DNA from: Marihabitans asiaticum
GTDB lineage: Bacteria > Actinomycetota > Actinomycetes > Actinomycetales > Dermatophilaceae
Direction of reading: 5' to 3'
Length of the DNA stretch: 64,000 bases
Assembly (NCBI RefSeq): GCF_007828725.1
Contig: NZ_VIUW01000002.1
Span: 434,001 to 498,000 of the forward strand
This document shows, one piece after another, positions 1 through 7,738 of this stretch (its first letter is position 1; the number at the start of each line of letters is the position of its first letter). The position numbers were made by a program, and so were the translations under genes. A model generated the notes under the pieces. It was not told the origin of the DNA and made no database searches. It saw only the letters and a program-made list of their open reading frames with translations.

Positions 1-1
1 C

Positions 2-640
2 ACGCTGCAGGCCGGGATCGGTGAGGTGCCGGACGCGACGATCGGGATCCTCACCGAGCGCCACAGCCTGCGGGTGTGGACCGAGATGTTCAGCGACGGA
101 GTGCTCTCCCTAGAGCGGTCCGGCGCGCTCGACCGTGGCGTGCCGATCGTCACCTCCTTCATCTTCGGCAGCCAGGAGCTCTACGACTGGGTCCACGACA
201 ACCCCCGGATCATGATGACCCGCACGGAGGTCACCAACGCCCCGGCGAAGATCGCCAAGCAGCCGCGGATGACCTCGATCAACACCGCCCTGCAGGTGGA
301 CCTGCTCGACCAGGCCAACGCCTCACGGATCGGGGCTCGGATCTTCTCCGGCTTCGGCGGGCAGACCGACTTCACCGTGGGGGCCTCGCACAGCCAGGGT
401 GGGCGCGCCTTCATGGCACTGCGCTCGTGGCACCCGAAGGCCGACGTGAGCACGATCGTCCCGCTCGTCGACGAGCCGGTGACCTCCTTCCAGCACAGCG
501 CGGTCGTGACCGAGCAGGGCCTGGCCTGGGTCTGGGGCCGCGACGAGCGCACCCAGGCCCGCAACCTCATCGAGCAGGCGGCTCACCCGGACGTGCGTGA
601 GGAGCTGTGGGAAGAGGCTGCAGCGATGGGCCTGGCCTGA
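2..640 (+). CDS. Acetyl-CoA hydrolase/CoA-transferase family, C-terminal part (5' end outside window)
   Basis: The reading frame is open from the first bases of the window, so the gene begins upstream; 212 residues are visible. The stretch reads LQAGIGEVPDA, then TEMFSDGV, GGQTDFTVGA and FMALRSWHPKADVS. These are the C-terminal catalytic-half motifs of acetyl-CoA hydrolase/transferase enzymes (Cat1, 4-hydroxybutyrate CoA-transferase, succinyl-CoA:acetate transferase), which move CoA between acyl groups in the cytoplasm. The active-site glutamate lies in the part not seen, so hydrolase and transferase cannot be separated. It faces the HerA-like gene tail to tail, with a GC hairpin between them. 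Confidence 0.85.
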   Translation, partial: TLQAGIGEVPDATIGILTERHSLRVWTEMFSDGVLSLERSGALDRGVPIVTSFIFGSQELYDWVHDNPRIMMTRTEVTNAPAKIAKQPRMTSINTALQVDLLDQANASRIGARIFSGFGGQTDFTVGASHSQGGRAFMALRSWHPKADVSTIVPLVDEPVTSFQHSAVVTEQGLAWVWGRDERTQARNLIEQAAHPDVREELWEEAAAMGLA

Positions 641-645
641 CCCAG

Positions 646-666
646 GACCCGGGCCTGCGCCCGGTC
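646..666. terminator. GC hairpin between convergent genes
   Basis: GACCCGGGC and GCCCGGTC pair around a four-base loop, with one bulged C, in the 35-bp gap between two converging genes. There is no T-run. It could serve both strands as a terminator, but it is short. Confidence 0.4.
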
Positions 667-675
667 AGCGCGGGA

Positions 676-2232
676 TCAGCGGCGACGGCGTGACGTGCCG
701 AAGAGCGATCGGGTGATCTCGCGGCCGATCACCGTGCCGGCCGAGCGCAGCGCGGACCTGAACGCCGAGCTCTGCACGACCTGCTCGACGATGCCGGGCT
801 CGTCCTTCTCCGGCCTGGGCGAAGGGGGGTCCGCCGGCGGCGGGGCCTGGGTCGAGGGCGGCGCCGGCTGCTCCTGCGGCGTGGGCGCCTGCTCCAGCCG
901 GGCGCGCAGCAGCTCGTAGGCAGACTCGCGGTCGACCGCCTCGCCGTACTTGCCGGCCAGCGCCGACGACTCCACGGCGGCGTCGACCACCGACTCGGGG
1001 CTCGGAGACATCAGCGACTCCGGGGCGCGCATCTTCGTCCACGCCACGGGGGTGGGTGCGCCGTCCTCGGAGAGCACGGTGACCACCGCCTCGCCCGTGC
1101 CGAGCTGGGTGAGCAGCTCCTCGAGGTCGTAGTCGGTGTGCGGGTACGTCGACACCGCCGCGCGCAGCGCCTTCGCGTCGTCCGGGGTGAAGGCGCGCAG
1201 GGCGTGCTGGACCCGGTTGCCCAGCTGGGCGAGGACGTCACCGGGCACGTCCTTCGGGCTCTGGGTGACGAAGAAGACGCCCACACCCTTGGAGCGGATG
1301 AGCCGCACGGTCTGCTCGATGGCGTCCATGAAGGGCTTGGACGCGTCGTCGAAGAGCAGGTGTGCCTCGTCGAAGAAGAAGACGAGCTTGGGCTTGTCGA
1401 GATCGCCGACCTCGGGCAGGTCGTGGAAGAGGTCGGCGAGCATCCACATGAGGAAGGTCGAGAAGAGCTGCGGCCGGTCCTGCACCGCGGGCAGCTCGAG
1501 GCAGGTCACGAGACCGGCGCCATCGGGGGTGGTGCGCAGCAGGTACGCGGTGTCGAGCTCCGGCTCGCCGAAGAAGACGTCCGCGCCCTGGTCCTCGAAG
1601 GCGATGAGGTTGCGCAGGATCACCCCGGCGGTGGCCTTGGACAGCCCGCCGAGACCCTTGAGCTCCGCCTTGCCCTCGTCGGACACGAGGTAGGTGATGA
1701 CCTCGCGCAGGTCCTTGAGGTCGAGCAGCGCCAGGCCGTTCTTGTCGGCGTAGTGGAAGACCAGGCCGAGGCTGGACTCCTGGGTGTCGTTCAGACCGAG
1801 GACCTTGCTCAGCAGGGTCGGCCCGAAGGAGGTGACGCTGGCCCGGACGGGGACGCCCTTGCCGAGGCCGCCGAGGGACAAGAACTCGGTGGCGAACCCC
1901 TTCGCCTGCCAGTCCTGGCCGACCTCCTCGGCACGCCCGCTGATCTTGTCGTTGCCCTCGCCGGGCGATGCCATCCCCGACAGGTCACCCTTGATGTCGG
2001 CGAGGAAGACCGGGACGCCCTGGCTCGCCAGCTGCTCGGCCATGAGCTGCAGCGTCTTGGTCTTGCCGGTCCCCGTCGCTCCGGCGACGAGACCGTGCCG
2101 GTTGAGCGAGGAGAGCGGGACCCGCACCGGGACATCGGCGTGGGTCTGACCGTCGAGCACGGTCGCGCCCAGGTCGAGGGCGGGGCCGGTGAAGTCGTAG
2201 CCGGTGCGGATCTGGTCCAGGTGCGTCGTCAC
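676..2232 (-). CDS. HerA-like helicase domain ATPase (DUF853 family)
   Basis: A 518-residue P-loop ATPase of the DUF853/YjgR group, related to HerA/FtsK-type DNA translocases. The Walker A motif GATGTGKT is at residues 51-58, followed by FLADIKGDLSG, and the Walker B region VFFFDEAHLLF lies past mid-protein with a sensor-like FFVTQSPKDVP. The C-terminus is Pro-rich, then a basic tail ending SRRRR. The GTG at 2232 fits the family start (VTTHLDQIRTGYDF); the frame stays open to 2328, but that extension looks like untranslated low-complexity sequence. The cellular role of this family is not settled; DNA or membrane-associated nucleic-acid remodelling is the usual inference. The next gene is divergent, starting at 2340. 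Confidence 0.85.
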   Translation of the reverse strand: MTTHLDQIRTGYDFTGPALDLGATVLDGQTHADVPVRVPLSSLNRHGLVAGATGTGKTKTLQLMAEQLASQGVPVFLADIKGDLSGMASPGEGNDKISGRAEEVGQDWQAKGFATEFLSLGGLGKGVPVRASVTSFGPTLLSKVLGLNDTQESSLGLVFHYADKNGLALLDLKDLREVITYLVSDEGKAELKGLGGLSKATAGVILRNLIAFEDQGADVFFGEPELDTAYLLRTTPDGAGLVTCLELPAVQDRPQLFSTFLMWMLADLFHDLPEVGDLDKPKLVFFFDEAHLLFDDASKPFMDAIEQTVRLIRSKGVGVFFVTQSPKDVPGDVLAQLGNRVQHALRAFTPDDAKALRAAVSTYPHTDYDLEELLTQLGTGEAVVTVLSEDGAPTPVAWTKMRAPESLMSPSPESVVDAAVESSALAGKYGEAVDRESAYELLRARLEQAPTPQEQPAPPSTQAPPPADPPSPRPEKDEPGIVEQVVQSSAFRSALRSAGTVIGREITRSLFGTSRRRR

Positions 2233-2339
2233 GATGGCGAGCGTAGCGGTGGCGGGTGACGGCGAAGGGGTGATGACGAGTCGGTCACGGTCGGCCCCCT
2301 CGGCTGGGCGAGGGCGGTCGGCCCTCATATCGTGACGAC

Positions 2340-2639
2340 GTGATCTTCAAGGCGGTGGGCGACTCGCGCCCGTACCCGGACCACGGGTACACAGCGGTCA
2401 AGGACTGGGCCGCGCTGCCTCCTCGGATGATTCGCCTCGACCTGCTCACGACGACCCGCAGCTCGCTCGACCTGCACAACCTGCTCGCCGAGGACTCGAC
2501 CTTCTACGGCGACCTTTTCGCCCACGTCGTCTCCTGGCGCGGGCACCTCTTCCTCGAGGACGGCCTGCACCGGGCGGTGCGAGCGGCGCTGCAGCAGCGG
2601 CCGACGATCCACGCACGAGTGCTCGAGCTCGATGACTGA
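2340..2639 (+). CDS. Conserved actinobacterial protein, VapB-like in some annotations
   Basis: A 99-residue protein starting at GTG 2340 (MIFKAVGDSRPYPDHGY) and containing LLAEDSTFYGDLF and FLEDGLHRAVRAAL. This small family is widespread in actinobacteria and is often labelled a VapB-family antitoxin. No toxin gene is next to it; instead it overlaps the LytR_C gene by 8 bp, so the two are probably translationally coupled. I see no ribosome binding site, which suggests a leaderless message. I recognise the family but not a proven function, and would not treat it as a toxin-antitoxin pair from this context. Confidence 0.7.
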   Translation: MIFKAVGDSRPYPDHGYTAVKDWAALPPRMIRLDLLTTTRSSLDLHNLLAEDSTFYGDLFAHVVSWRGHLFLEDGLHRAVRAALQQRPTIHARVLELDD

Positions 2640-3126
2640 CCCTGCTGGCCCGGCGCACGCGGACCGGGCGGGTGCGTCGCGGCGCCGGTCGATCATCACG
2701 ATCACGGTGGTGAGCCTGCTGCTCTTCTTCGCCTTCTGGTACGCGCTGAGCTACTACCAGGCGAGCCGCGGAGCTCCTGCTCCCCCGACCGCGCGCCAGA
2801 CCACGACCTGCATCGACCCCTCGGACGTACGGGTGTCGGTGCTCAACGGGACCCGACGGGACGGGCTGGCGGCAGGGGTGGCCGGGCAGCTGAAGAAACG
2901 CGGCTTCGTCGTCGAGAAGGTTGCGAACAACCCTGATGGTCAGGACGTCTCCGGCGTCGGCCTGCTGCGGTACCCCAAGAGCGAGCTGCCGAAGGTGTCG
3001 CTGGTCGCCGAGCACGTCGGCAAGCTCACCCGCGAAGAGGTGGCCAAGCAGCCCACGATCACCCTCGTCCTCGGCAAGGGGTTCACCGAGCTCCCGGCAG
3101 CACCGGACGAGCGGGCCTGCGACTGA
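2632..3126 (+). CDS. LytR C-terminal domain membrane protein
   Basis: A 164-residue protein with an N-terminal cytoplasmic basic stretch, one membrane helix (about residues 24-42) and an extracytoplasmic LytR_C domain (VRVSVLNGTRRDGLA...GFVVEKVANN). This domain is also found at the C-terminus of LytR-CpsA-Psr ligases such as the one at 53.7 kb; here it stands alone without the catalytic LCP domain. A role at the cell wall is likely, but the biochemical activity is unknown. It starts inside the upstream gene and is followed by a strong hairpin terminator. Confidence 0.8.
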   Translation: MTDPAGPAHADRAGASRRRSIITITVVSLLLFFAFWYALSYYQASRGAPAPPTARQTTTCIDPSDVRVSVLNGTRRDGLAAGVAGQLKKRGFVVEKVANNPDGQDVSGVGLLRYPKSELPKVSLVAEHVGKLTREEVAKQPTITLVLGKGFTELPAAPDERACD

Positions 3127-3154
3127 CTGCTGCACTGCCCGGCGCTCAGCCGGA

Positions 3155-3194
3155 CGACAAGACCCCCGGGACTGATGCCCCAGGGGTCTTGTCG
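3155..3194. terminator. Strong hairpin terminator after the LytR_C gene and tRNA-Ser
   Basis: CGACAAGACCCC pairs perfectly with GGGGTCTTGTCG around a GC-rich loop. It sits 28 bp after the LytR_C stop and 4 bp beyond the 3' end of the opposing tRNA-Ser, so it probably ends transcription from both sides. Confidence 0.8.
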
Positions 3195-3198
3195 CACA

Positions 3199-3288
3199 TG
3201 GCGGTGGCGGTGGGATTTGAACCCACGGTCGGCGTCAACCGACAAACGCTTTCGAGGCGTTCTCCTTAGGCCGCTCGGACACGCCACC
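3199..3288 (-). tRNA. tRNA-Ser(CGA)
   Basis: A 90-nt class II tRNA. The acceptor stem GGTGGCG/CGCCACC is followed by discriminator G and an encoded CCA. The anticodon loop CTCGAAA gives anticodon CGA, there is a long variable arm, and the T-loop TTCAAAT is intact. Confidence 0.95.
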
Positions 3289-3326
3289 GCCGAAGACTGT
3301 ACCCGGCGGGCCCAGGTGCGCCGAAA

Positions 3327-3794
3327 TCAGCGCCGCTCGGCGAAGAACGTCCGCACCAGTGCCGAGCACTCCTCCTCGAGCACCCCGCCGACGACCTCGA
3401 TCCGGTGGGTGGAGCGCCGGTCGCGCGCGACGTCCCACACCGATCCGCACGCCCCGAGCTTGGGGTCCCACGCCCCCAGCACGATCCGCTCCACCCGCGC
3501 GAGCATCGCCGCCCCGGCGCACATCGGGCATGGCTCCATCGTCACGACCAGGGTGGCCCCGTCCAGGCGAGAGGACCCGGCGCGGGCGGCGGCCGCGCGA
3601 AGGGCGACCACCTCGGCGTGACCCGTCGGGTCACCCACCCCTTCGCGGACGTTGCCCCCTTCGCCCAGCAGCTCGCCGCCGGAGCCGACGACGACCGCAC
3701 CGACGGGCACCTCCCCCTTCGCCCCTGCCTCCCGCGCCAGCGTCAACCCGCGCCGCATCCACGCGGTCTCGGCGGGGCTGGGTGGGCGGCTCAC
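3327..3794 (-). CDS. tadA: tRNA-specific adenosine deaminase
   Basis: A 155-residue zinc cytidine/adenosine deaminase fold with TGHAEVVAL (HAE zinc ligand and proton shuttle) and PCPMCAGA (PCxxC zinc ligands). TadA converts A34 to inosine in tRNA-Arg(ACG); such a tRNA is present at 46.8 kb. I take the GTG at 3794 (SRPPSPAETAWMRRGL) as the start because the upstream extension to 3866 would run into the divergent upp start and does not resemble the family. Length is normal. The two genes diverge across about 30 bp. Confidence 0.92.
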   Translation of the reverse strand: MSRPPSPAETAWMRRGLTLAREAGAKGEVPVGAVVVGSGGELLGEGGNVREGVGDPTGHAEVVALRAAAARAGSSRLDGATLVVTMEPCPMCAGAAMLARVERIVLGAWDPKLGACGSVWDVARDRRSTHRIEVVGGVLEEECSALVRTFFAERR

Positions 3795-3825
3795 CGAACC
3801 ATTGTGACGCGATAGGTTCGCCGGT

Positions 3826-4464
3826 ATGCGCGTCCTCACCGCGGACCACCCGCTCATCGCACACAAGCTGACCTATCTGCGCAAGAAGGACACGGACAGT
3901 CCGACCTTCCGCCGTCTCGCCGACGAGCTCGTGACCCTGCTCGCCTACGAGGCGACCCGCGAGGTGCGCACCGTCCCCTTCGACATCGACACCCCGGTGT
4001 CCGCGACGAGCGGGGTCAAGCTGTCCTCGCCCAAGCCGCTCGTCGTGCCGATCCTGCGCGCCGGGCTCGGGATGCTCGACGGCATGGTGCGCCTGCTGCC
4101 GACCGCCGAGGTCGGCTTCCTCGGGATGCTGCGCAACGAGGAGACCCTCGAGGCGGTCACCTACGCCAACCGGCTGCCGGACGACCTCTCGGGGCGGCAG
4201 TGCTACGTGCTCGACCCGATGCTCGCGACCGGCGGGACGCTCGCGATGTCGATCCGGTACCTCGTCGAGCGGGGCGCCGACGACATCACCGCGGTCACCC
4301 TCATCGCCGCGCCCGAGGGGATCGAGGCGCTGCGCTCCCAGATCGAGGACCTCGATGTCCCGGTCACCCTCGTCACCGGCGCGGTCGACGAGCGGCTCAA
4401 CGAGCACGGCTTCATCGTCCCCGGCCTCGGCGACGCCGGCGACCGGCTCTACGGCGTGGTCTAG
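3826..4464 (+). CDS. upp: Uracil phosphoribosyltransferase
   Basis: A 212-residue enzyme of full family length. It makes UMP from uracil and PRPP in pyrimidine salvage. The PRPP-binding loop is the segment [13 protein letters not shown], and the uracil-binding C-terminus ends [13 protein letters not shown]. The gene is monocistronic: tadA diverges upstream and a 46-bp palindrome lies 4 bp after the stop. Confidence 0.96.
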   Translation: MRVLTADHPLIAHKLTYLRKKDTDSPTFRRLADELVTLLAYEATREVRTVPFDIDTPVSATSGVKLSSPKPLVVPILRAGLGMLDGMVRLLPTAEVGFLGMLRNEETLEAVTYANRLPDDLSGRQCYVLDPMLATGGTLAMSIRYLVERGADDITAVTLIAAPEGIEALRSQIEDLDVPVTLVTGAVDERLNEHGFIVPGLGDAGDRLYGVV

Positions 4465-4468
4465 CGCG

Positions 4469-4514
4469 CTACCACGCAGTACTGGTCGCGATCACAGCCA
4501 GTCCTGCGTGGTAG
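4469..4514. repeat. 46-bp palindromic intergenic repeat, copy 1 (imperfect)
   Basis: The left arm begins CTACCACGCAGTACTGGTCG and the right arm ends CTGCGTGGTAG, pairing around GATC with several mismatches in the right arm. The same sequence, as a perfect palindrome, lies after modC at 53.39 kb. Both copies sit just after stop codons and probably act as transcript-end hairpins. Confidence 0.8.
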
Positions 4515-4639
4515 GTGGCGCCGCGGGCTGCCGTGTCGGGCGAGCGTGTCGCGGCGCTGGTCACACCAGTCACGTCTGTCACACTGCTGTGGTGTCCTGC
4601 CCGGGCCCGCCGCACTGACCCTGAGCGAGAGAGTCGAGC

Positions 4640-4813
4640 ATGTCGATGCCACCGATCAAGAAGATCATCCTCTGGCTGCTCACGATCTTCCTCATCTACG
4701 CGATCCTCACCAGCCCCGGCGACGCCGCAGACATCGTCGGTACCGCAGGGGATGTGCTCGCCAACGGGGTGCGCAACATCGGGCGCTTCTTCGACGAGCT
4801 GCTGACCCGATAG
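4640..4813 (+). CDS. Small single-pass membrane protein
   Basis: A 57-residue open frame starting MSMPPIKKIILWLLTIFLIYAIL, with a GAGAGAG ribosome binding site about 8 bp upstream. It has one membrane helix (about residues 7-24) and an amphipathic C-terminus (GDVLANGVRNIGRFFDELLTR). It lies 2 bp before the PH-domain gene, so the pair should be cotranscribed. No function is known to me. Confidence 0.7.
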   Translation: MSMPPIKKIILWLLTIFLIYAILTSPGDAADIVGTAGDVLANGVRNIGRFFDELLTR

Positions 4814-4815
4814 CG

Positions 4816-5556
4816 ATGTCCGGCGGCCCGGTCTCGCGCGGCCTGGACCGATACCTGCTGCGCGGCGAGAGGATCGTCGCGCAGATCCGACGTCACCGCA
4901 TCGTCCTGGCCAAGCCGGCCCTGACCCTGCTCGGTGCGGTCCTGCTCGCGATCTGGATCGACGTCAACGCGGCCGGCGACGGCGCTGCCGGCCTGGTCCG
5001 TCTCGCCTGGCTGGGTGTGCTCGGCGTGCTCCTCTGGGCCGGCTGGCGCTTCTTCGAGTGGTGGTACGAGCGCTTCGTCGTGACCGACAAGCGCATCCTG
5101 CTCTTCCACGGCTTCATCACCCGCAAGGTGCCGATGATGCCGCTGACCAAGGTCACCGACATGACCTACGAGCGCTCGATCCTCGGCCGCCTGCTCGGCT
5201 ACGGCACCTTCGTCATCGAGAGCGCCGGCCAGGACCAGGCCCTCTCCCGCATCGACCACGTCCCGCAGCCGGACGAGAGCTACCGGGCCATCGTCGGCGA
5301 GATCTTCGGGATCCACGACGAGCCCCTCGAGGACGACGAAGGGGGCACACCGGAGTCCTGGGACGACGAGGGGGAGGTCGAGGAGGAGGCTTCGCGAGGC
5401 GGCACGGTCCGTGACGGTGACCCGGCCCGCGACGCGCCGGACGAGCCCGCGTCGCATGGCCGCGGGGCCCCGGTCTACAGCAGCGCTGACCGTCGCCGTC
5501 GCCGGCTCGACGACACCGGGGAGATTCCTCCGTACGACCCGGACTGGCGCCCTTGA
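4816..5556 (+). CDS. Bacterial PH-domain (YdbT-like) membrane protein
   Basis: A 246-residue protein. A short N-terminal stretch (YLLRGERIVAQIRRH) leads to two membrane helices (about residues 35-75). Then follows a bPH_2 domain with the usual YERFVVTDKRILLFHG, PLTKVTDMTYERSILGRLLGYG and FVIESAGQDQ. The C-terminal third is acidic and disordered. Proteins of this family sit in the membrane with the PH-like domain in the cytoplasm; their function is poorly known. The stop is only 3 bp from the stop of the convergent sunset-domain gene. Confidence 0.85.
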   Translation: MSGGPVSRGLDRYLLRGERIVAQIRRHRIVLAKPALTLLGAVLLAIWIDVNAAGDGAAGLVRLAWLGVLGVLLWAGWRFFEWWYERFVVTDKRILLFHGFITRKVPMMPLTKVTDMTYERSILGRLLGYGTFVIESAGQDQALSRIDHVPQPDESYRAIVGEIFGIHDEPLEDDEGGTPESWDDEGEVEEEASRGGTVRDGDPARDAPDEPASHGRGAPVYSSADRRRRRLDDTGEIPPYDPDWRP

Positions 5557-5559
5557 GCC

Positions 5560-6243
5560 TCAGGCCCGGTGGAACCCGCAGCGCTCGGCGGTTGCGGCGT
5601 CGACGAACCACACGTCGACCGGTGCCTGGTCGTACCAGGGGCTACCCGGCTCGTGGTACTGCATCCACTCGTGGTTGGCCTTGACCGGGTGCCCGTGCGG
5701 GACCGAGCCGTCGGGGACCGGCTCCGCCGAGCCCCAGCCGTAGCCGCCGTCGCGGATGTCGGTGGCCGGCGAAGGGGGTGGCAGCTCGGTTCGACGGACG
5801 GTTTGCTCGTTGGCGCCTGTGTCGATCTCCGTGTCGGCGGCGCCCTGGTCGAGGAGCGCGTCCGCCTGCCGCTGCTGCTCCTCGTCCTCATCGTCCCAGT
5901 AGGTGTGCTCCTCGGGGGCGGCGCTCCCCTCCCCCGGAGCCTGCGCCGGGCGGGAGCCGTCCCGCGTCAGCCGGGTGGTCTGCTCGATGTCGTCGCTCGG
6001 CGCATGCACCTCCGGCAGGGGCGGGGCAGCCGGCACGTCGCTCGACGCGCTCTCGTAGGGCTGCCACCCGGTGGGAGCGAGGTAGTCCTCCCGGGCCTCG
6101 GTGGTCGCCTGACCCTCACCGGTCTCCGGCGTGGGGCGCTTGCTGCGCGACCACAGCACGACCCCGAGCGCGATCACCGCTGCGACCGGCAGCAGGCAGA
6201 CCAGCCCGATCAGCACCAGCTCGATCAGTCCCAAGCTCGACAC
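5560..6243 (-). CDS. Membrane-anchored sunset-domain protein (ArfC-like)
   Basis: A 227-residue protein with one N-terminal helix (LIELVLIGLVCLLPVAAVIA), a long acidic disordered middle, and a C-terminal sunset domain with VKANHEWMQYHEPGSPWY and VDVWFVDAATAERCGF. Related proteins are named channel accessory protein ArfC, sunset domain variant; that name rests on similarity only. I chose GTG 6243 because GGAGG lies 6-7 bp upstream; GTG 6249 would be too close to that site. The domain architecture is clear, the function is not. Confidence 0.75.
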   Translation of the reverse strand: MSSLGLIELVLIGLVCLLPVAAVIALGVVLWSRSKRPTPETGEGQATTEAREDYLAPTGWQPYESASSDVPAAPPLPEVHAPSDDIEQTTRLTRDGSRPAQAPGEGSAAPEEHTYWDDEDEEQQRQADALLDQGAADTEIDTGANEQTVRRTELPPPSPATDIRDGGYGWGSAEPVPDGSVPHGHPVKANHEWMQYHEPGSPWYDQAPVDVWFVDAATAERCGFHRA

Positions 6244-6304
6244 CCTCACCCTCCTGCTCCACGCGCGCGGTCCGCACGCCGTCATCGCTGACTCTAGTGT
6301 CGCC

Positions 6305-7738
6305 TCACCGGGTGAGCCGGTCCAGCACCGCGGTCAGCAACGCCTCGCGCAGGCGAGGCGGCGCCGCGTCGAGCAGCGCGTTGACCTCGGCCATCCGGTC
6401 GGGCAGGGTGACCGCTCCCCCTTCGCCCCCGAGCCCCGCGATCGCCAGCAGCCCGTCCAGGGTCGCGTCGTCCAGCCCGGACGGGTCGATCTGGCCGGCC
6501 GCCGCGGCCAGCTGCGGGTCGACCTGGACCGGACCCCGGCCGCGAGCCTGCCCCGTCGCCGCGGCGAGGTCAGCGACGAGGTCGGGGACCCCCGGGGCGG
6601 TCGCCGCGCACAGGCTCAGGTGCAGCGTGGCCGCCTCGCCGGCGAAGCCCATCTGCGGCTGGACCAGCCACCCCCGGTCCTTCATCTCGTCGGCGATGGT
6701 GAAGACGTCGCAGCTGCCGTCGGTGCGCAGCGCCAGCAGGGTGGAGTCCGGCGGGACCACGACCTCCAGGCCGTCGATCGCCGCGACCGCGTCGGCCACC
6801 TCCTGGGTGGCCGCCCGTGCCACCACCGCGAGCTCCGCGTATCGGTCCAGCCCGATCGCGTGCACCACGGCCCAGGCCGCCGCCAACGGCCCGCCGGACT
6901 TGGTCGACTGCAAAGTCGTGTTGAGCACGGTGTAGCCGGGCCAGTCGGCGGCGGCGAAGAAGTGACCGCGTCGCAGGTCGGGGTCGCGATGCAGCAGCAG
7001 CGAGACACCCTTGGGCGCGTAGGCGTACTTGTGCAGGTCGACCGAGACGCTCGTGACGCCGGGCACCGCGAAGTCCCAGGGCGAGACCCCGTCGAGGAAG
7101 GGCAGCACCCAGCCGCCGATGCAGGCGTCGACGTGGCAGCGCACGCCGCGCTGCGCGGCCGCCGCCGCGACGGGCTCGACCGGGTCGACCACGCCGTGGG
7201 CGTAGGACGGGGCCGAGGCCACGACCAGGACGGTGTCGTCGGTGATCGCCGAGGCCATGGCGGCCGGGTCGGCCCGGTAGCTGCCCGGCACGACCGGGAC
7301 CAGGTCGAGGGCGACGCCGAGCAGGTGGCCGGCCTTGTGGATCGCCGCGTGCACGGTGCTCGGTGCGACCAGGCGTGGCGCTTCGACGTCGGGTCGGGAC
7401 TCCCGGGCGGCGAGGACGGCGAGGATGAGGGACTCGGTGCCGCCGGAGGTGGCGACCCCGACGCTCGCCTCGGGCCCGTGCAGCAGCTCTCGGGCGATGC
7501 CGACCAGGTCGGTCTCCATCGCGGTCAAGGACGGGAAGGCGGTCGGGTCGAGCCCGTTGGTGGCCCCGAACGCTGCCACCGCCTCCCGCCCGATCGCGTC
7601 GGCCTCGGCGATGCCGGAGTCGTAGACATAGCTCAGGGTGCGCCCGCCGTGGGTGGGCAGGTCGGCGGCGCGCAGGGTGGCCAGCGCCTCCCTGATCTGC
7701 TGCGCGGTCGAGCGGGTGCTCGGGTCCAGGATGGTCAT
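6305..7738 (-). CDS. PLP-dependent lyase, sphingosine-1-phosphate lyase-like
   Basis: A 477-residue fold-type I PLP enzyme of the group II decarboxylase family. The PLP lysine is K237 in SVDLHKYAYAPKG, and the aspartate contacting the ring nitrogen is D204 in HVDACIGGW. HVDACIGGWVLPF and the SxDxHKYxxAPKG pattern look more like sphingosine-1-phosphate lyases than like glutamate or tyrosine decarboxylases. The expected reaction is retro-aldol cleavage of a phosphorylated long-chain base or similar amino alcohol. The ATG at 7738 overlaps the stop of the upstream MFS gene (ATGA), so transporter and enzyme are coupled. Substrate is inferred, not shown. Confidence 0.75.
   Translation of the reverse strand: MTILDPSTRSTAQQIREALATLRAADLPTHGGRTLSYVYDSGIAEADAIGREAVAAFGATNGLDPTAFPSLTAMETDLVGIARELLHGPEASVGVATSGGTESLILAVLAARESRPDVEAPRLVAPSTVHAAIHKAGHLLGVALDLVPVVPGSYRADPAAMASAITDDTVLVVASAPSYAHGVVDPVEPVAAAAAQRGVRCHVDACIGGWVLPFLDGVSPWDFAVPGVTSVSVDLHKYAYAPKGVSLLLHRDPDLRRGHFFAAADWPGYTVLNTTLQSTKSGGPLAAAWAVVHAIGLDRYAELAVVARAATQEVADAVAAIDGLEVVVPPDSTLLALRTDGSCDVFTIADEMKDRGWLVQPQMGFAGEAATLHLSLCAATAPGVPDLVADLAAATGQARGRGPVQVDPQLAAAAGQIDPSGLDDATLDGLLAIAGLGGEGGAVTLPDRMAEVNALLDAAPPRLREALLTAVLDRLTR

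Noticed and set aside
2340-3126. Type II toxin-antitoxin module
   Set aside because: Only the first protein has a VapB-like label by similarity; the partner is a membrane LytR_C protein, not a PIN-domain toxin.
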